Shown here one piece after another: positions 16,930 through 27,200 of a stretch of DNA of 43,638 bases. Position numbers and translations under genes: made by a program. Position 1 is the stretch's first letter, and each line of letters begins with the position of its first letter. Origin of the DNA: Sphingobium xenophagum NBRC 107872 (GTDB taxonomy: Bacteria; Pseudomonadota; Alphaproteobacteria; Sphingomonadales; Sphingomonadaceae). The stretch spans positions 1 through 43,638 of the forward strand of contig NZ_BARE01000040.1 in the NCBI RefSeq assembly GCF_000367345.1, written 5' to 3'. Under the pieces are notes generated by a model. It did no database searches, was not told where the DNA came from, and saw only the letters and a program-made list of their open reading frames with translations.

Positions 16930-18930
16930 TTATGGAGCTACCTCTCGCAATAGCACTTCTGCTTGCGCCAGCACCGTTTGCACTGCCTCATCGGCGAGGT
17001 CAGGCGGATATCCGAACCGCTTAAGGATGCGCTTCACCAGAACCCGCATCCGGGCACGGGCACTTTCGCGATGGTGCCAGTCGACAGTCACATTTTGACG
17101 CAGCTGTTCGAGTAGTTCGTGGGCGATCAGCCGCAGCTGTTCGCTGCCCATGGCTTCGACCGCGCTCTCGTTTTCGGCCAGCGCATCATAGAATGCTAAC
17201 TCTTCTGGCGTGAGGCCTTGGTCATCGCCGCGTTGCTGAGCTACCTTCAGATCCTTCGCCAGAGCGATCAGCTCGTTGATCATCTCAACCGCTGACAGAG
17301 CGCCGGCATGATAGCGGGCCACTGCGTCTTCCAGCCGCCTGGAGAAAGACCGGCTCTCGACGACATTGGTCCGGGTACGGCTAGAGATTTCGCCAGCCAG
17401 CAGTTTCTTCAGGGCTTCGAGGGCAAGATTCTTTTTCTCCATGCCCTGAATTTCGAGAAGGAACTCCTCGGACAGGATGGAGATGTCCGGGGAATCGATC
17501 CCCGCCACCTTGAGGATGTCGACAATTTCGGCCGAGGCAACGGCGCGGTCGATCAGCTGCCGGACCGCCAGCGTCTTGTCAGCTTGGCTGAGCTTGCCGG
17601 TTGCGGTGCTCTTGGCAATTGCAGCCCGGACTGCTTGGAAGAACCCGATCTCGTCGCGGATCTCGCGGGCCTCGTCACTGGCGGAGGCCAATGCATAGGC
17701 CTTGGTCAGCTCAAGTACGAGATCAAGATAGCGCCGGTGGGCCTTCTTCTTATCCTCCGGCGATTGGGCCTTGCTGGCTTCAGCCTCGGCCCATTTGAGA
17801 ACCCAGTCGATGGCGCTGGCAAGGCAGGCCAGGCGTTGCAGGTCTTCGCGGCTCTCGGCCTGCTCGGGATTCTGTCTGAGCAGATCCTTGCAGAGGCTAA
17901 AGGTTGAAGCGAGCTGGTCGTCCAGATCGTTACGGTCTGTCAGCACAACAATCGTGGGATTCTCAAGCTGCGGTGACTTGACCGCCAGACCGGCAAAGAA
18001 CGCCATCAGGAAGCTCTTGCCCGAGCCTTGCGTGTGCCAGATGACACCGATCTTGCGGTCGCCGTCCGGCCCGCTCGCATCGACGGCCTCGCGGATGGCT
18101 TTGCGGGCGCCATGGAACTGGTGATAGCCAGCAACGATCTTGAATGGTCCTGCGCCTGCATCGCCAAACACGATGAAATCCCGGATCAGGGCCAGGATGT
18201 TCTCACGGGTAAAAACACCACGCAGCAGAGTTTCCAGTTCGGGCTGGCCGCGATGGGCAAAATCCTCGCCCGTCACAGTGCGCCAGGGCATGAAGCGTTC
18301 CTGATCAGCTGTTATTGAGCCAATCCGGGCCTCGATGCCGTCAGACGTCACCAGCACGGCGTTGGTGCGGAACAGGGTGGGGATCTGGGCAAGATAGGTC
18401 TGCAGCTGATGAAAGGCGTCAACAATGGTGGCGTTCTCTGCCGCCGCGTTTTTCAGTTCGAGCACCGCCAGCGGCAAGCCATTGACGAACAGGATCACAT
18501 CGGGCCGACGATTCTGGCCTCCCTCCACGACGGTGAACTGGTTGACCGCAAGCCAGTCGTTGGCCTCGACCTTATCGAGATCGAGCAGCCAGACCTTGTC
18601 GCCGACAATGCGCCCGTCCGAATTGCGATATTCCACCGGGACGCCATCGGTCAGCAAACGATGGATGCGGCGGTTTTCCTCAACCAGCGAACCTGTCTCG
18701 CTCGTGAGAAGCCGGCGGATGGCTTCCAATCGCGCCGCTTCGGGCAGCGTCGGGTTGAGATCAGCCACAGCCTTTTCCAGGCGTGGCAGCAGAAGGACAT
18801 CGGAAAATGCCTGCCGTTCAGCGGCAATGCCATCGGGCGCGATGACTGCGCCGTGTAAATAATTCCACCCCAGATTCTCCAGGATCTGGATGCTGGCCCG
18901 TTCGACCACATCCTCTGAGAAGCTGGTCAT
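16930..18930 (-). CDS. hsdR: HsdR, type I restriction subunit with internal in-frame deletion
   Basis: Type I restriction subunits cut DNA after ATP-driven translocation and are about 1000 residues long; this one has 666. Visible parts: the nuclease domain (D144 in RPDVILFV, E158 and K160 in LAVLELK), Walker A QGSGKS (301-306) and the VVLTDRNDLDDQL segment. At residue ~367 (about 17821-17832) the sequence jumps from EDLQRL straight to the C-terminal helical region (YLDLVLELTKAYALASASDEA..., then RTRTNVVESRSFSRRLEDA). The DEAH box, motif III and the whole second RecA domain are missing. The reading frame is kept. The ATG overlaps the stop of the DUF262 gene. Translocation and cutting should be lost. 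Confidence 0.88.
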   Translation of the reverse strand: MTSFSEDVVERASIQILENLGWNYLHGAVIAPDGIAAERQAFSDVLLLPRLEKAVADLNPTLPEAARLEAIRRLLTSETGSLVEENRRIHRLLTDGVPVEYRNSDGRIVGDKVWLLDLDKVEANDWLAVNQFTVVEGGQNRRPDVILFVNGLPLAVLELKNAAAENATIVDAFHQLQTYLAQIPTLFRTNAVLVTSDGIEARIGSITADQERFMPWRTVTGEDFAHRGQPELETLLRGVFTRENILALIRDFIVFGDAGAGPFKIVAGYHQFHGARKAIREAVDASGPDGDRKIGVIWHTQGSGKSFLMAFFAGLAVKSPQLENPTIVVLTDRNDLDDQLASTFSLCKDLLRQNPEQAESREDLQRLACLASAIDWVLKWAEAEASKAQSPEDKKKAHRRYLDLVLELTKAYALASASDEAREIRDEIGFFQAVRAAIAKSTATGKLSQADKTLAVRQLIDRAVASAEIVDILKVAGIDSPDISILSEEFLLEIQGMEKKNLALEALKKLLAGEISSRTRTNVVESRSFSRRLEDAVARYHAGALSAVEMINELIALAKDLKVAQQRGDDQGLTPEELAFYDALAENESAVEAMGSEQLRLIAHELLEQLRQNVTVDWHHRESARARMRVLVKRILKRFGYPPDLADEAVQTVLAQAEVLLREVAP

Positions 18931-20753
18931 GCAGGGACGACCTCTTCAACCACAGGGACATCCCATACACGGCATGCAAGCCTGGTCAGGAAGAGCTGGC
19001 GCGCTTCGACATCCGCGACAGTCCATTTGGGCCAGCAATCGAGCGCTTGCACGGTTTTGGTAATCTGGTCAGCCACGCCGACAAGCTGCGCATCCGTGTC
19101 AGCTTGGCACCGGGTCAAGAGGAACTTTGACTGGGCGTAGCTTTTGATTTTCTCGGAATATTGGGTGTTCGAAATGGACCGATTGATCGACTTTTCGATC
19201 AGCAGCAGGTTGCCGAGGCTCTGAATTACCGCCTCATCCTGAGCATGCTCGCCAAATTCAGCAATCGCGGCCGCATCCGCCCCTGCAGCCATGATGTGCT
19301 CGATATCGTTGCCCCCTGCCGTATAGTCGGCCAACCGGTCGCGTGACTCGCTTGGACCGTAGGCTTGGAGGTCCACCGCCTGGGTGATCTTTGCGAGCAA
19401 ATAACGAAGACGGAATTGGCGCAGCCAGGTCGACTTCATTTCCTTCATCGTTCTGGCGAATTGCGGTGCGAGGTCTGCTCGCTCCTTGACGAAGGTCTCG
19501 GCGATAAAAGCGTCGAACTCATCTGGCTTGATGTGGCGAAGCTTGTGAGCGGCATCAACGATCTTGCGCTCGTATTCCTTGGCAGAAACCCATGTCACCA
19601 ACCATACGAACATGGTCTTTTCGACCTCTGCAGCCAGTCGAGTGAATTGGGGCGCAGGAAGATGTCGCCCCGCCAGCAGTAGCATGAAATGTTGTTTGAT
19701 CGATTGGCCGCCGAGCAAGCGCGTGTTCTCGATCCCAGGCTCTGGCTGACCGAGAACGTTTTTTCCGCGTGAGAAATTGGCATAAGCCCTTGCGGCTTCG
19801 CGCAGTCGCTTGGCGAAGGCCAAGGGCTCAGTCGTGTGGCCCGTCAGCTTCGGATTCTTCTGGAACCAGTCGTAAATTGCGTCTTCGCGTAATTTGCTGT
19901 CGAGATCGAACGTGGCCAAGAGATAGTAACGCAGGAATCGCAGCGGCTTTTCATTGACCGCGTAGATCTCGTCGGTCAGCGCTTTCCATACACTCTTGAG
20001 TTCGGTGAACTCCTGCCCCTTGGCATGCATGAACAGCAGGTTTTTGAGCAGATCCATCGCGTCGAGCCCGACTCCGCGATCGTTGATCGTCTCAAAGATT
20101 TTAAGGGCTTTGGCTATGGTCGGTGTTTCGATCCTGATCACCTTCACCTTGTTGGTGAGGTAGCCGTAGAAGCGCAGCAGCTGCGCCTTATCTTCGCCGA
20201 ACGTAGTCGACAGGAATTCACGCACGGTGTCATAGGCACCGCCCAAATTGCGGATCGAGCGTGAACCATCACGCGGTGTCTCCGCTGCCTTTCCCTCCGC
20301 ATACCCTTGCAGCACGCCGCCTGCATCTTCGTACTGGACGTCGAGCCGTAATCTATATGTGGTCAATCCTTGCCAATCGATCGTGCTGGCTGCGATCTGG
20401 TTGCCCAACTCTTCAGGTACGGCGGCGCCGATATCCGTCAGCGCATCGCGGATCGCACACAAGGTAAGATAAGCGGTGGTTGTGCGTTGTTGCCCGTCGA
20501 TCAGCTCGAAAACCTGATCTTCGCCCTTGCAAACCACGATCGTGCCGATGAAATATTCAGGGGCGAAGTGCTTGGTCGCCGCCTCAAACTCAATATGGAT
20601 GTCTGACAGGAACTGATCGACTTGATCCCCGCCTTCTCCCTTGGCGTCGGCTTCGCCCCAGACGTACTCACGCTGATAATCAGGCACGCGATAGAAGTCC
20701 TGAAACAGGCGCTTCAACGTCATGTCCTGGGAAACGATACTCTGCTCGGTCAT
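18927..20753 (-). CDS. DUF262/DUF1524 (GmrSD-like) protein within the type I RM operon
   Basis: This 608-residue protein has an N-terminal DUF262 domain, with YQREYVWG (about 24-31) and IDGQQRTTT (about 85-93), the nucleotide-binding and hydrolysing motif of the ParB/Srx-like fold. The C-terminal DUF1524 domain has NDIEHIMA and LGNLLLIEKSINRSISN, an HNH-like nuclease core. Fused GmrS and GmrD halves form modification-dependent (type IV) restriction enzymes and relatives such as BrxU. It overlaps hsdS upstream and hsdR downstream by ATGA, so it is made with the RM enzyme. It may guard against phages with modified DNA that would escape type I cutting. It appears intact. Confidence 0.85.
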   Translation of the reverse strand: MTEQSIVSQDMTLKRLFQDFYRVPDYQREYVWGEADAKGEGGDQVDQFLSDIHIEFEAATKHFAPEYFIGTIVVCKGEDQVFELIDGQQRTTTAYLTLCAIRDALTDIGAAVPEELGNQIAASTIDWQGLTTYRLRLDVQYEDAGGVLQGYAEGKAAETPRDGSRSIRNLGGAYDTVREFLSTTFGEDKAQLLRFYGYLTNKVKVIRIETPTIAKALKIFETINDRGVGLDAMDLLKNLLFMHAKGQEFTELKSVWKALTDEIYAVNEKPLRFLRYYLLATFDLDSKLREDAIYDWFQKNPKLTGHTTEPLAFAKRLREAARAYANFSRGKNVLGQPEPGIENTRLLGGQSIKQHFMLLLAGRHLPAPQFTRLAAEVEKTMFVWLVTWVSAKEYERKIVDAAHKLRHIKPDEFDAFIAETFVKERADLAPQFARTMKEMKSTWLRQFRLRYLLAKITQAVDLQAYGPSESRDRLADYTAGGNDIEHIMAAGADAAAIAEFGEHAQDEAVIQSLGNLLLIEKSINRSISNTQYSEKIKSYAQSKFLLTRCQADTDAQLVGVADQITKTVQALDCWPKWTVADVEARQLFLTRLACRVWDVPVVEEVVPA

Positions 20754-22117
20754 GCGGCAATCTCCAGCGCGGCATCGCCCACGCGCACTTCGCCGGACAT
20801 CAGGCGAGGCAGCAGGTAGTCGCGGGTTTCGGCGAGGGTACGATTTTCAGCTGCGGCGCTGACGATACGGGCGAACATCGGCTCGGCGATCTCGCCAAAG
20901 GCCCGGATCAAGCTGCATTCGCCTGGAACTGCAGAGGTGATCGGTCGGAAGTTCTTCTTGCTGATTTCCTGAAAGGTCGAGCCGTTTGCGTTGGCGAGGA
21001 CCGCTTCCATATTGGCCTTGCACCAGAGGTAGAGATACGCGCTGCCGAAGTCCTTGGTGGGCTTTAGGGCAATGAAACCCTGATTGATCGCTACTGGCGC
21101 CTGGGCGATTGCGAGATAACCGATCGGCGCGCGAGACGAGAGCAGGACCGTCCCGACAGGCAACAGACCAGACGTGATCTTAGCTAGACCTGCAGCACTG
21201 ATCCGTCGCCCCGTTTCAAACAGGGCGAGATCGGACATGCTGGACAGGTCTTTTGGCGTCGCCCACCGATGCTCAGCGGGTTGCCAGAGACTTTCATCCG
21301 CCGTGCTGGGCGTTGAGCCTCCGGCGATGTCCACCAACTCGCCAATGGGTCTCTCACTCCACCCCACCGGCAAGTCATCGTCATCAAGCGCAGCCGGGAA
21401 AAGCGCCGCCAACTCCGCCGCGCGGTTGGGTCCGAGGGTCAGGCCACCCATGATCGCGACCGGATCTGTCACACCCGCCATCTTGCGGCGGACAGGACCG
21501 AAATCGATGAACCAGTCGCGGAAGATGGCCTGCGCTATCGCTTCCAGCGTTTCGTTCATCCGTCGGTTAAGTCCGATCTTGTCGTCCAGCGCTGTCAGCG
21601 TGCTGGCTACGTCTCGTTGGTAGTCCATGTCGCCCGGAAGATCGAGAATATGGCTGGCTGCAAACTGGGTATATTGAAACCGTGCGACGCCGGTATGCTG
21701 GATATGATAAGGGAAAATCGCACCAGATTTGTATTCCGCTTGCAGCTTCCAAAAAAGATAGGCTGAATCGACAGCATCTGACTTTGTACGCAAAAATCGA
21801 GCAAAGCTTGCGGGAATAAGCGGATCAGTTGCCGCTTCAATTATTGCTTCACTTATGAGAACCGTTCGACCGGTTGGTTGATCTTTTGTGCCGCCCGCAG
21901 TTTCGATGAGCAAATCCCCCGCCTTTAGCGCCTTACGTTCGGCTATGTCTTTGCGGATGTAGCGGATCGGGAGTGTAGACAAGTCACCGAACCTAACGCG
22001 CTCAAAGTCGGTGCCTCTAACAACCTGCATTCGAACATAACCAGCACAAGGTGCGCTTTCTCCCCATTCGCCGTCCCTTGTAAACTCCAACAGGTTGGAA
22101 AGCGTGAGCTCAGGCAT
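20750..22117 (-). CDS. hsdS: HsdS, type I specificity subunit
   Basis: HsdS (455 aa) chooses the target sequence for both methylation and restriction. It has two target-recognition domains separated by the conserved helix [35 protein letters not shown] (about residues 175-210), and a second helical repeat near the C-terminus ([22 protein letters not shown]). The second TRD begins at [23 protein letters not shown]. The first TRD (about 21650-22110) is visibly more AT-rich than the rest of the operon, a sign of domain exchange. The start overlaps hsdM by 8 bases. Confidence 0.93.
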   Translation of the reverse strand: MPELTLSNLLEFTRDGEWGESAPCAGYVRMQVVRGTDFERVRFGDLSTLPIRYIRKDIAERKALKAGDLLIETAGGTKDQPTGRTVLISEAIIEAATDPLIPASFARFLRTKSDAVDSAYLFWKLQAEYKSGAIFPYHIQHTGVARFQYTQFAASHILDLPGDMDYQRDVASTLTALDDKIGLNRRMNETLEAIAQAIFRDWFIDFGPVRRKMAGVTDPVAIMGGLTLGPNRAAELAALFPAALDDDDLPVGWSERPIGELVDIAGGSTPSTADESLWQPAEHRWATPKDLSSMSDLALFETGRRISAAGLAKITSGLLPVGTVLLSSRAPIGYLAIAQAPVAINQGFIALKPTKDFGSAYLYLWCKANMEAVLANANGSTFQEISKKNFRPITSAVPGECSLIRAFGEIAEPMFARIVSAAAENRTLAETRDYLLPRLMSGEVRVGDAALEIAA

Positions 22118-23972
22118 TCGAACCCACTCCAGCGAACTTGGCTTTAATCAGTTTCTCCAGCGCTAGGCCCGCGTCGAATTGCTCCGCCAGCTTTGCCCGA
22201 AGCGCACCGAACCGCTCCTCGAACGAAACCCCGTCATCCGCCACGTCGGCAGCACCGACATAGCGCCCAGGCGTCAGAACGTGGCCATTGCCGCGCACCT
22301 CATCCAATGTCGCTGAACGGCAGAAGCCCGGCTCATCGGCATAAGGCTCCAGACCGGCAGCCACTACCGCATCTGGCTTGCCCCGCCAGCAATGGTATGT
22401 ATCCGCGATCAGCGCGATGTCCTCGCCGGAGAATTCCCGCCGGGTGCGGTCCACCAGATGGCCCAGCTTGCGCGCATCGATGAACAGAATTTCACCGCGC
22501 CTGTCACGCAAGCCATTGGCGCTTTTGTCCCGCGCCAGGAACCACAGGCAGGCCGGGATCTGGGTGGAGTAGAATAGCTGCCCCGGCAGGGCGACCATGC
22601 AATCGACATGGTCTGCCTCGATCAAGGCCTTGCGGATCTCGCCTTCGCCCGATTGCTGTGATGACATCGAGCCATTGGCCAGCACCACGCCCGCCGTGCC
22701 GCGCGGGGCCAAGTGGTGGATGATATGCTGCAACCACGCGAAATTAGCATTACCCTGCGGCGGCGTTCCGTGGGTCCAGCGTGCGTCGCTTTCCAACTGC
22801 GGCTGCCACCAGTCGGAAATGTTGAACGGCGGGTTGGCCATGATGAAGTCGAACTTCGTCTGGGCGAACTCGTCGCGCAGGAAGCTGCCTTCATTGTTCC
22901 AGCGAATGTCGGCGTCGATCCCGCGCACCGCCAGGTTCATGCGACACAGGCGCCAAGTGGTGTGGTTGCGCTCCTGCCCATAGATGGCGATGTCAGACCG
23001 GCGGCCTTGATGGCTCTCTATGAACCGTTCGGACTGCACGAACATGCCGCCTGATCCACAGCACGGGTCATAAACACGACCCTGAGTCGGCTCGAGCATC
23101 TCGACAATGGTCTGCACGACCGAACGGGGCGTGTAGAACTCGCCGCCTCGCCGGCCTTCCGCGCCTGCGAACTGCGAGATGAAATACTCATAGGCCCGGC
23201 CCAGCCGGTCGCGTGCCTGCCCATGATCGCCGCGCATATCGACGTTTGAGAACAGGTCGATCAGCTCGCCCAGCATGGTCTTGTCGAGCTGGGGGCGCGA
23301 ATAGTTCTTGGGCAGAACATCTTTCAGGACCTTGATGTTGGCCTGCTCGATCGCCTCCATCGCGTTGTCTATCAGGCCGCCAATGTCGCCCTTCTTTTCG
23401 CGACCGGTGGTTACATCAACGAAAGTGATTTCCGGCCGCTTGGCATTGGCCTGGAGGTGCGCCCAGCGTGCTTCGGGCGGGACCCAGAATACGTTGGCAG
23501 CGAGATACTCTTCCGGGTCTTCCGGATCGGCATAATCTTCAGCCTCCAGCCGGGCATGCTGTGCCTCGAAGGCTTCGGAGATGTATTTGAGAAAGATCAG
23601 CCCCAGCGCGACATGCTTGTATTCCGAAGGCTCGAGATTGCCGCGCAGCTTGTCTGCAGCCTTGAACAGGTCCGCCTCGAAACCAAGGTCGCCGCCAGTG
23701 TTGCCGTTTGCCTTGGCAGCTTTTGCCTTTGTCGGCTTGGGCGCGGATGCTTGGCGTTCCTGAACTTCAACAGTCCCACCGGATGCCAGCAGGACGGAGC
23801 CACCACGGCCACGGCCGGTCAGGATTGCGCCAGACTCAACCAGCGCATTCTTTACGGCAGCATAGGCTTCCTCCTCCCACTGAAGGGTTTCGCGCAGACG
23901 CACATTGCCGGCAGATCCGCCAAGATGCGTCAACGCATCCAGAAACCGCTCTTTGCCTACTTGATCAACCAT
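22110..23972 (-). CDS. hsdM: HsdM, type I DNA methyltransferase
   Basis: The 620-residue methylase starts at the ATG at 23972; the frame extends to 23987 but that part overlaps the phd stop. An N-terminal ~75-residue winged-helix-like segment precedes the HsdM helical domain ([29 protein letters not shown]). The adenine methyltransferase core carries motif I DPCCGSGG (about 302-309) and motif IV NPPF (about 380-383). It transfers methyl groups to adenine in the HsdS-chosen site. It appears complete, so the operon should still make an active methylase even though HsdR is damaged. Confidence 0.95.
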   Translation of the reverse strand: MVDQVGKERFLDALTHLGGSAGNVRLRETLQWEEEAYAAVKNALVESGAILTGRGRGGSVLLASGGTVEVQERQASAPKPTKAKAAKANGNTGGDLGFEADLFKAADKLRGNLEPSEYKHVALGLIFLKYISEAFEAQHARLEAEDYADPEDPEEYLAANVFWVPPEARWAHLQANAKRPEITFVDVTTGREKKGDIGGLIDNAMEAIEQANIKVLKDVLPKNYSRPQLDKTMLGELIDLFSNVDMRGDHGQARDRLGRAYEYFISQFAGAEGRRGGEFYTPRSVVQTIVEMLEPTQGRVYDPCCGSGGMFVQSERFIESHQGRRSDIAIYGQERNHTTWRLCRMNLAVRGIDADIRWNNEGSFLRDEFAQTKFDFIMANPPFNISDWWQPQLESDARWTHGTPPQGNANFAWLQHIIHHLAPRGTAGVVLANGSMSSQQSGEGEIRKALIEADHVDCMVALPGQLFYSTQIPACLWFLARDKSANGLRDRRGEILFIDARKLGHLVDRTRREFSGEDIALIADTYHCWRGKPDAVVAAGLEPYADEPGFCRSATLDEVRGNGHVLTPGRYVGAADVADDGVSFEERFGALRAKLAEQFDAGLALEKLIKAKFAGVGSNA

Positions 23973-24132
23973 TCTGCCCCGCTTCAATCGCCTTCAGGCG
24001 TTCGTATTCTTCAACTGCCAACACCACGACGACCGCCCGTCCATGCTTCTCGACTGTAACCGGCTCCGCGCGTGCTATGTCGATTAGTCGCCCAAAGTTA
24101 TACTTCGCATCCTTGGCAGCTAGTATTTGCAT
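23965..24132 (-). CDS. Phd/YefM-like antitoxin, orphan, heading the RM operon
   Basis: This 55-residue gene begins at an ATG at 24132 and overlaps the hsdM start by 8 bases. It reads [20 protein letters not shown], then [28 protein letters not shown], a textbook Phd/YefM fold: N-terminal dimerising, DNA-binding half and a Tyr/Glu-rich tail. Phd proteins repress their own operon and neutralise Doc or YoeB/RelE toxins. No toxin gene lies next to it; the following genes are hsdM and hsdS. It may therefore serve as the transcriptional regulator of the RM operon. Confidence 0.8.
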   Translation of the reverse strand: MQILAAKDAKYNFGRLIDIARAEPVTVEKHGRAVVVVLAVEEYERLKAIEAGQNG

Positions 24133-24221
24133 TGTTCAACGACCCCGAGCCCGAGGGTTCACTTTTGGCCAAAATAGCCAGAAATGAAAGTGCTTTGAGA
24201 TCGCTGGCTGATGACGCTTTC

Positions 24222-24238
24222 CTCGCAGCGGTTGCGAG
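24222..24238 (-). terminator. short hairpin just after druE
   Basis: An inverted repeat (CTCGCA at 24222-24227 and TGCGAG at 24233-24238, 5-base loop) lies 13 bases beyond the druE stop. It has no T tract, so a rho-independent terminator is weakly supported. The remaining bases to the phd start (24133-24250) have no gene and should hold the RM operon promoter. Confidence 0.3.
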
Positions 24239-24250
24239 AGGATCGCGAAA

Positions 24251-27200
24251 TCATCGTTTGGCCACAGCAAAGTAGCTTTCTCCAGTCCCCGACACTGCCG
24301 TGTTTGAGCGATAGAGGTCACTTGCCTGAGCAGCCGGTGCCGCGCGGAAGTCATGTCTCGGCGCGTCACCTACGATGCGCCAGTACCCAAACCCTTGATC
24401 CAGCAAGACGAGAGCCTTGCGCCCATCTGCGTACTCCAACTCGAGCTTCCGTCCGTGAATCGCGTTGCCAGTCACCTCCAAGGCGACATCGAGACCAAGT
24501 TTCTCACCTAGGAACTGCGCCACGTCTTCGCGATCGCCTTCATGATCCCAGTCGTTGAAAATCCGATATGGCACCCGGTCTTTCTTCAACGGCTGTACGA
24601 CAACGTCGACTTCAACCGTGTCACCGGCCTTCAGCTCTGCGGCAAGATTCTCGCATGTCCGCAAGAACAGAAGCATGGGTAGCGGGGCATTGAGGTAGCG
24701 GTCAGAGTAGGAAATTCTGACCAGCTGGCCAGGATGCCAGATACCCGCGGCTTCCATCTGCTGCTTCAGTTTCGCACCGAAGCGCTTGCCAAACTGTCCT
24801 ACCGGGCATTGGCCAAAGCCAAGCATGACCTCCACCTTGTCCCCGGGAGCGACTTGGCGCTCCAAGCCATCGGCAGCGATCAAAGTGAAAGACGTCGGCG
24901 GAGTAATGCTGCCGGCAATGACCGCATGGGTTTCGCCAACGCCCCATCGTTCACCAGGCTGCGCTGCATTCGCATCGCGTGAAAAGAAGGCCTTGGCTCC
25001 GCCAGAGGAGATCAGTTCTGCTATACGACAATTTCCGAAGGGACCGCTTTCAGCCTGCCCAAGACCAAGTCGGAAGTCGTTACGTACTGCCACGTCGCGC
25101 AAGAACCGGCGTTCCACCTCTGCCAGGTTGTCGAACGATTTGTGGGACAGAACGAGCGTCATCGGCACGCCTCGGGCTGAGGCAGACGAGAAAAACGACC
25201 GCATCTTGATCGAGGATAGTTCGGCGAGGTCAAAAGCCTCCGGCAGAAATACCGTTACGCTATCTCCGCTGCGCGCGCGCAGCAGAATTGTGTTGGCCGC
25301 ATCGTTGACAGCTTTAGCGTCCGCAACGGCGCGGTCTTCCTCAGGCAACTCGGCATTCTTTTCGAGGAAGGCACGAACAGCGATCAAGGCCGCGCGCCGG
25401 TCGAGACGGCCTTGCTGTTTGTAGAGATCTGCGGCCAGCACACAGGCCGAGCACCCCATTTCACATTCCTTGGGGCAATCGAGAACATGAGAAGCCCGCT
25501 CAAAAACATGATAGATATCGTCGAGCAGCCGCGGTGTGTATCCGGCACCGCCAGATGCCTCGTCAAACAGATAGATCGAAGGTGCCTTGCGGCCCAACTG
25601 GCCATCCCTCGCAGCTACAGCGATCCCCAGTTCGCGCGGCTCAATCCCGAGCCAGCGAGCGAGACTTTCGCGCACTGCGGCCCCGAGCGCCCAGGCAGCA
25701 CCGTCGTTTTCAAGCCCTGGCACCTGGATCTCGACCACGTCGGTCAGAACCTCGTGTCCCAGAGGCAAGGGGCGCGTAATCGCGTATCCCTGATCGTTGC
25801 CCGGACAGCGATCGATCGCCTTCTTGTCGCGCGGCGTAAGCGGCCAGTGATCCTTGAGCGCATCTGTACCCGCTTCTCCGGCTCGTCCGCACTCGAGGCA
25901 AATCTCGTAGCCCTTGTCGTTTGGTCCGCGCGAATGGTGGTAGATGTAACCATCGTGCGAAGCACGGATACGCCCACTTTCCGGCTGCAGAAGGGGCTGC
26001 CACAAGGCGTCTCCGACGCTGACCTTTGGTGACTTGGGCTCGATGTAGACCGCCTGGTCGGTGTCGGCATGGGGCTGCGCGTTCCAGTCAACCCTGAAAC
26101 CGGCGGGCTCGAGGAATTGCTCCGTCTTGACGTTCGGATCGCCGCAATGGTCGCAACGCTCGGGCATCTGGTGATCAGAGCCGGCCCCGCCGCATTGATC
26201 GCACCACCAAGCCCAGCGCAAGTTTTGCGGCTCTCGCTGGCCGCTATCAATCGGGCTCAACCAATTGAGCGTTACGCCGGCCGACTTCCAGACGAGGCCA
26301 TCAACCACAACCTCGGCACCAGGAGCATATTCACGGATTGCAATGTCGGCATTGCGAGTTGGGCATTCATAGCGGCGATCTCGCGTACCCTCCTCGTCCG
26401 AGCGATGGCGATCCTGCGCCTTTTGGGTTTCCGCGCACAAGGTATCGAAGGGAACAACGGCTGTAGGAAACCCGCTTCCCGGGATCAGTGACCGATTGGC
26501 CAGCTCCTTGAGCAGAAACTCCTTGCACAGGCGCCGCGCCTGGAACTCGATAGCTTTCTTTGCAGGACCTTCCAGCGCATCTGCATCGTCCTTCAGGCGC
26601 TGCCAGGTCCGTCGGAAGCTTGCGGCCTCCTGTTCGAACATCACAGCCGTGTGCTCACGGATCGCGGTGTCGAATTCGAGACCAGTACCCTTCAGCAGGC
26701 GTTTGAGCCCAGCGTCTGTGTTTGCAGCAGTAGTGGGCAGTCGAACCCATTCGCAGAATGCGTCCACGGGCGGCAGCCCTTCGAAAGGTCGAAGGTCGGC
26801 GCGGCAGCCGAAGAAGTCGCCCGTCTTGGTCCGGGCGAACTCGCCATCCACCTCTCGGAACCATTGGGCGAGCAGATAGGCATTCGCGTGGCGCAGAGCG
26901 ATCCGGTCCGAATCCAGAGACACGCGCGGCGATGCGAGCTTGCGGGCGAGGTAGCTAGCAGGATCGGCGAACGTCTCCAGATCGAGGGGGGTGTTGCGTG
27001 CAAGCGTCAGGCTCGTCGAAAACCCTTGGCCCCGTCGTCCTGCACGACCGGCGCGCTGGTTATAGTTGGCAATCGAGGGCGGAACGTTGGTCATCAGGAC
27101 CGCCTCAATTGATCCAATATCAACGCCCATTTCCATTGTCGTGGAGCAGGCAAGGAGGTTGATGTCGCCTTGCTTGAACTGCTCCTCGAAGTCCCGGAGG

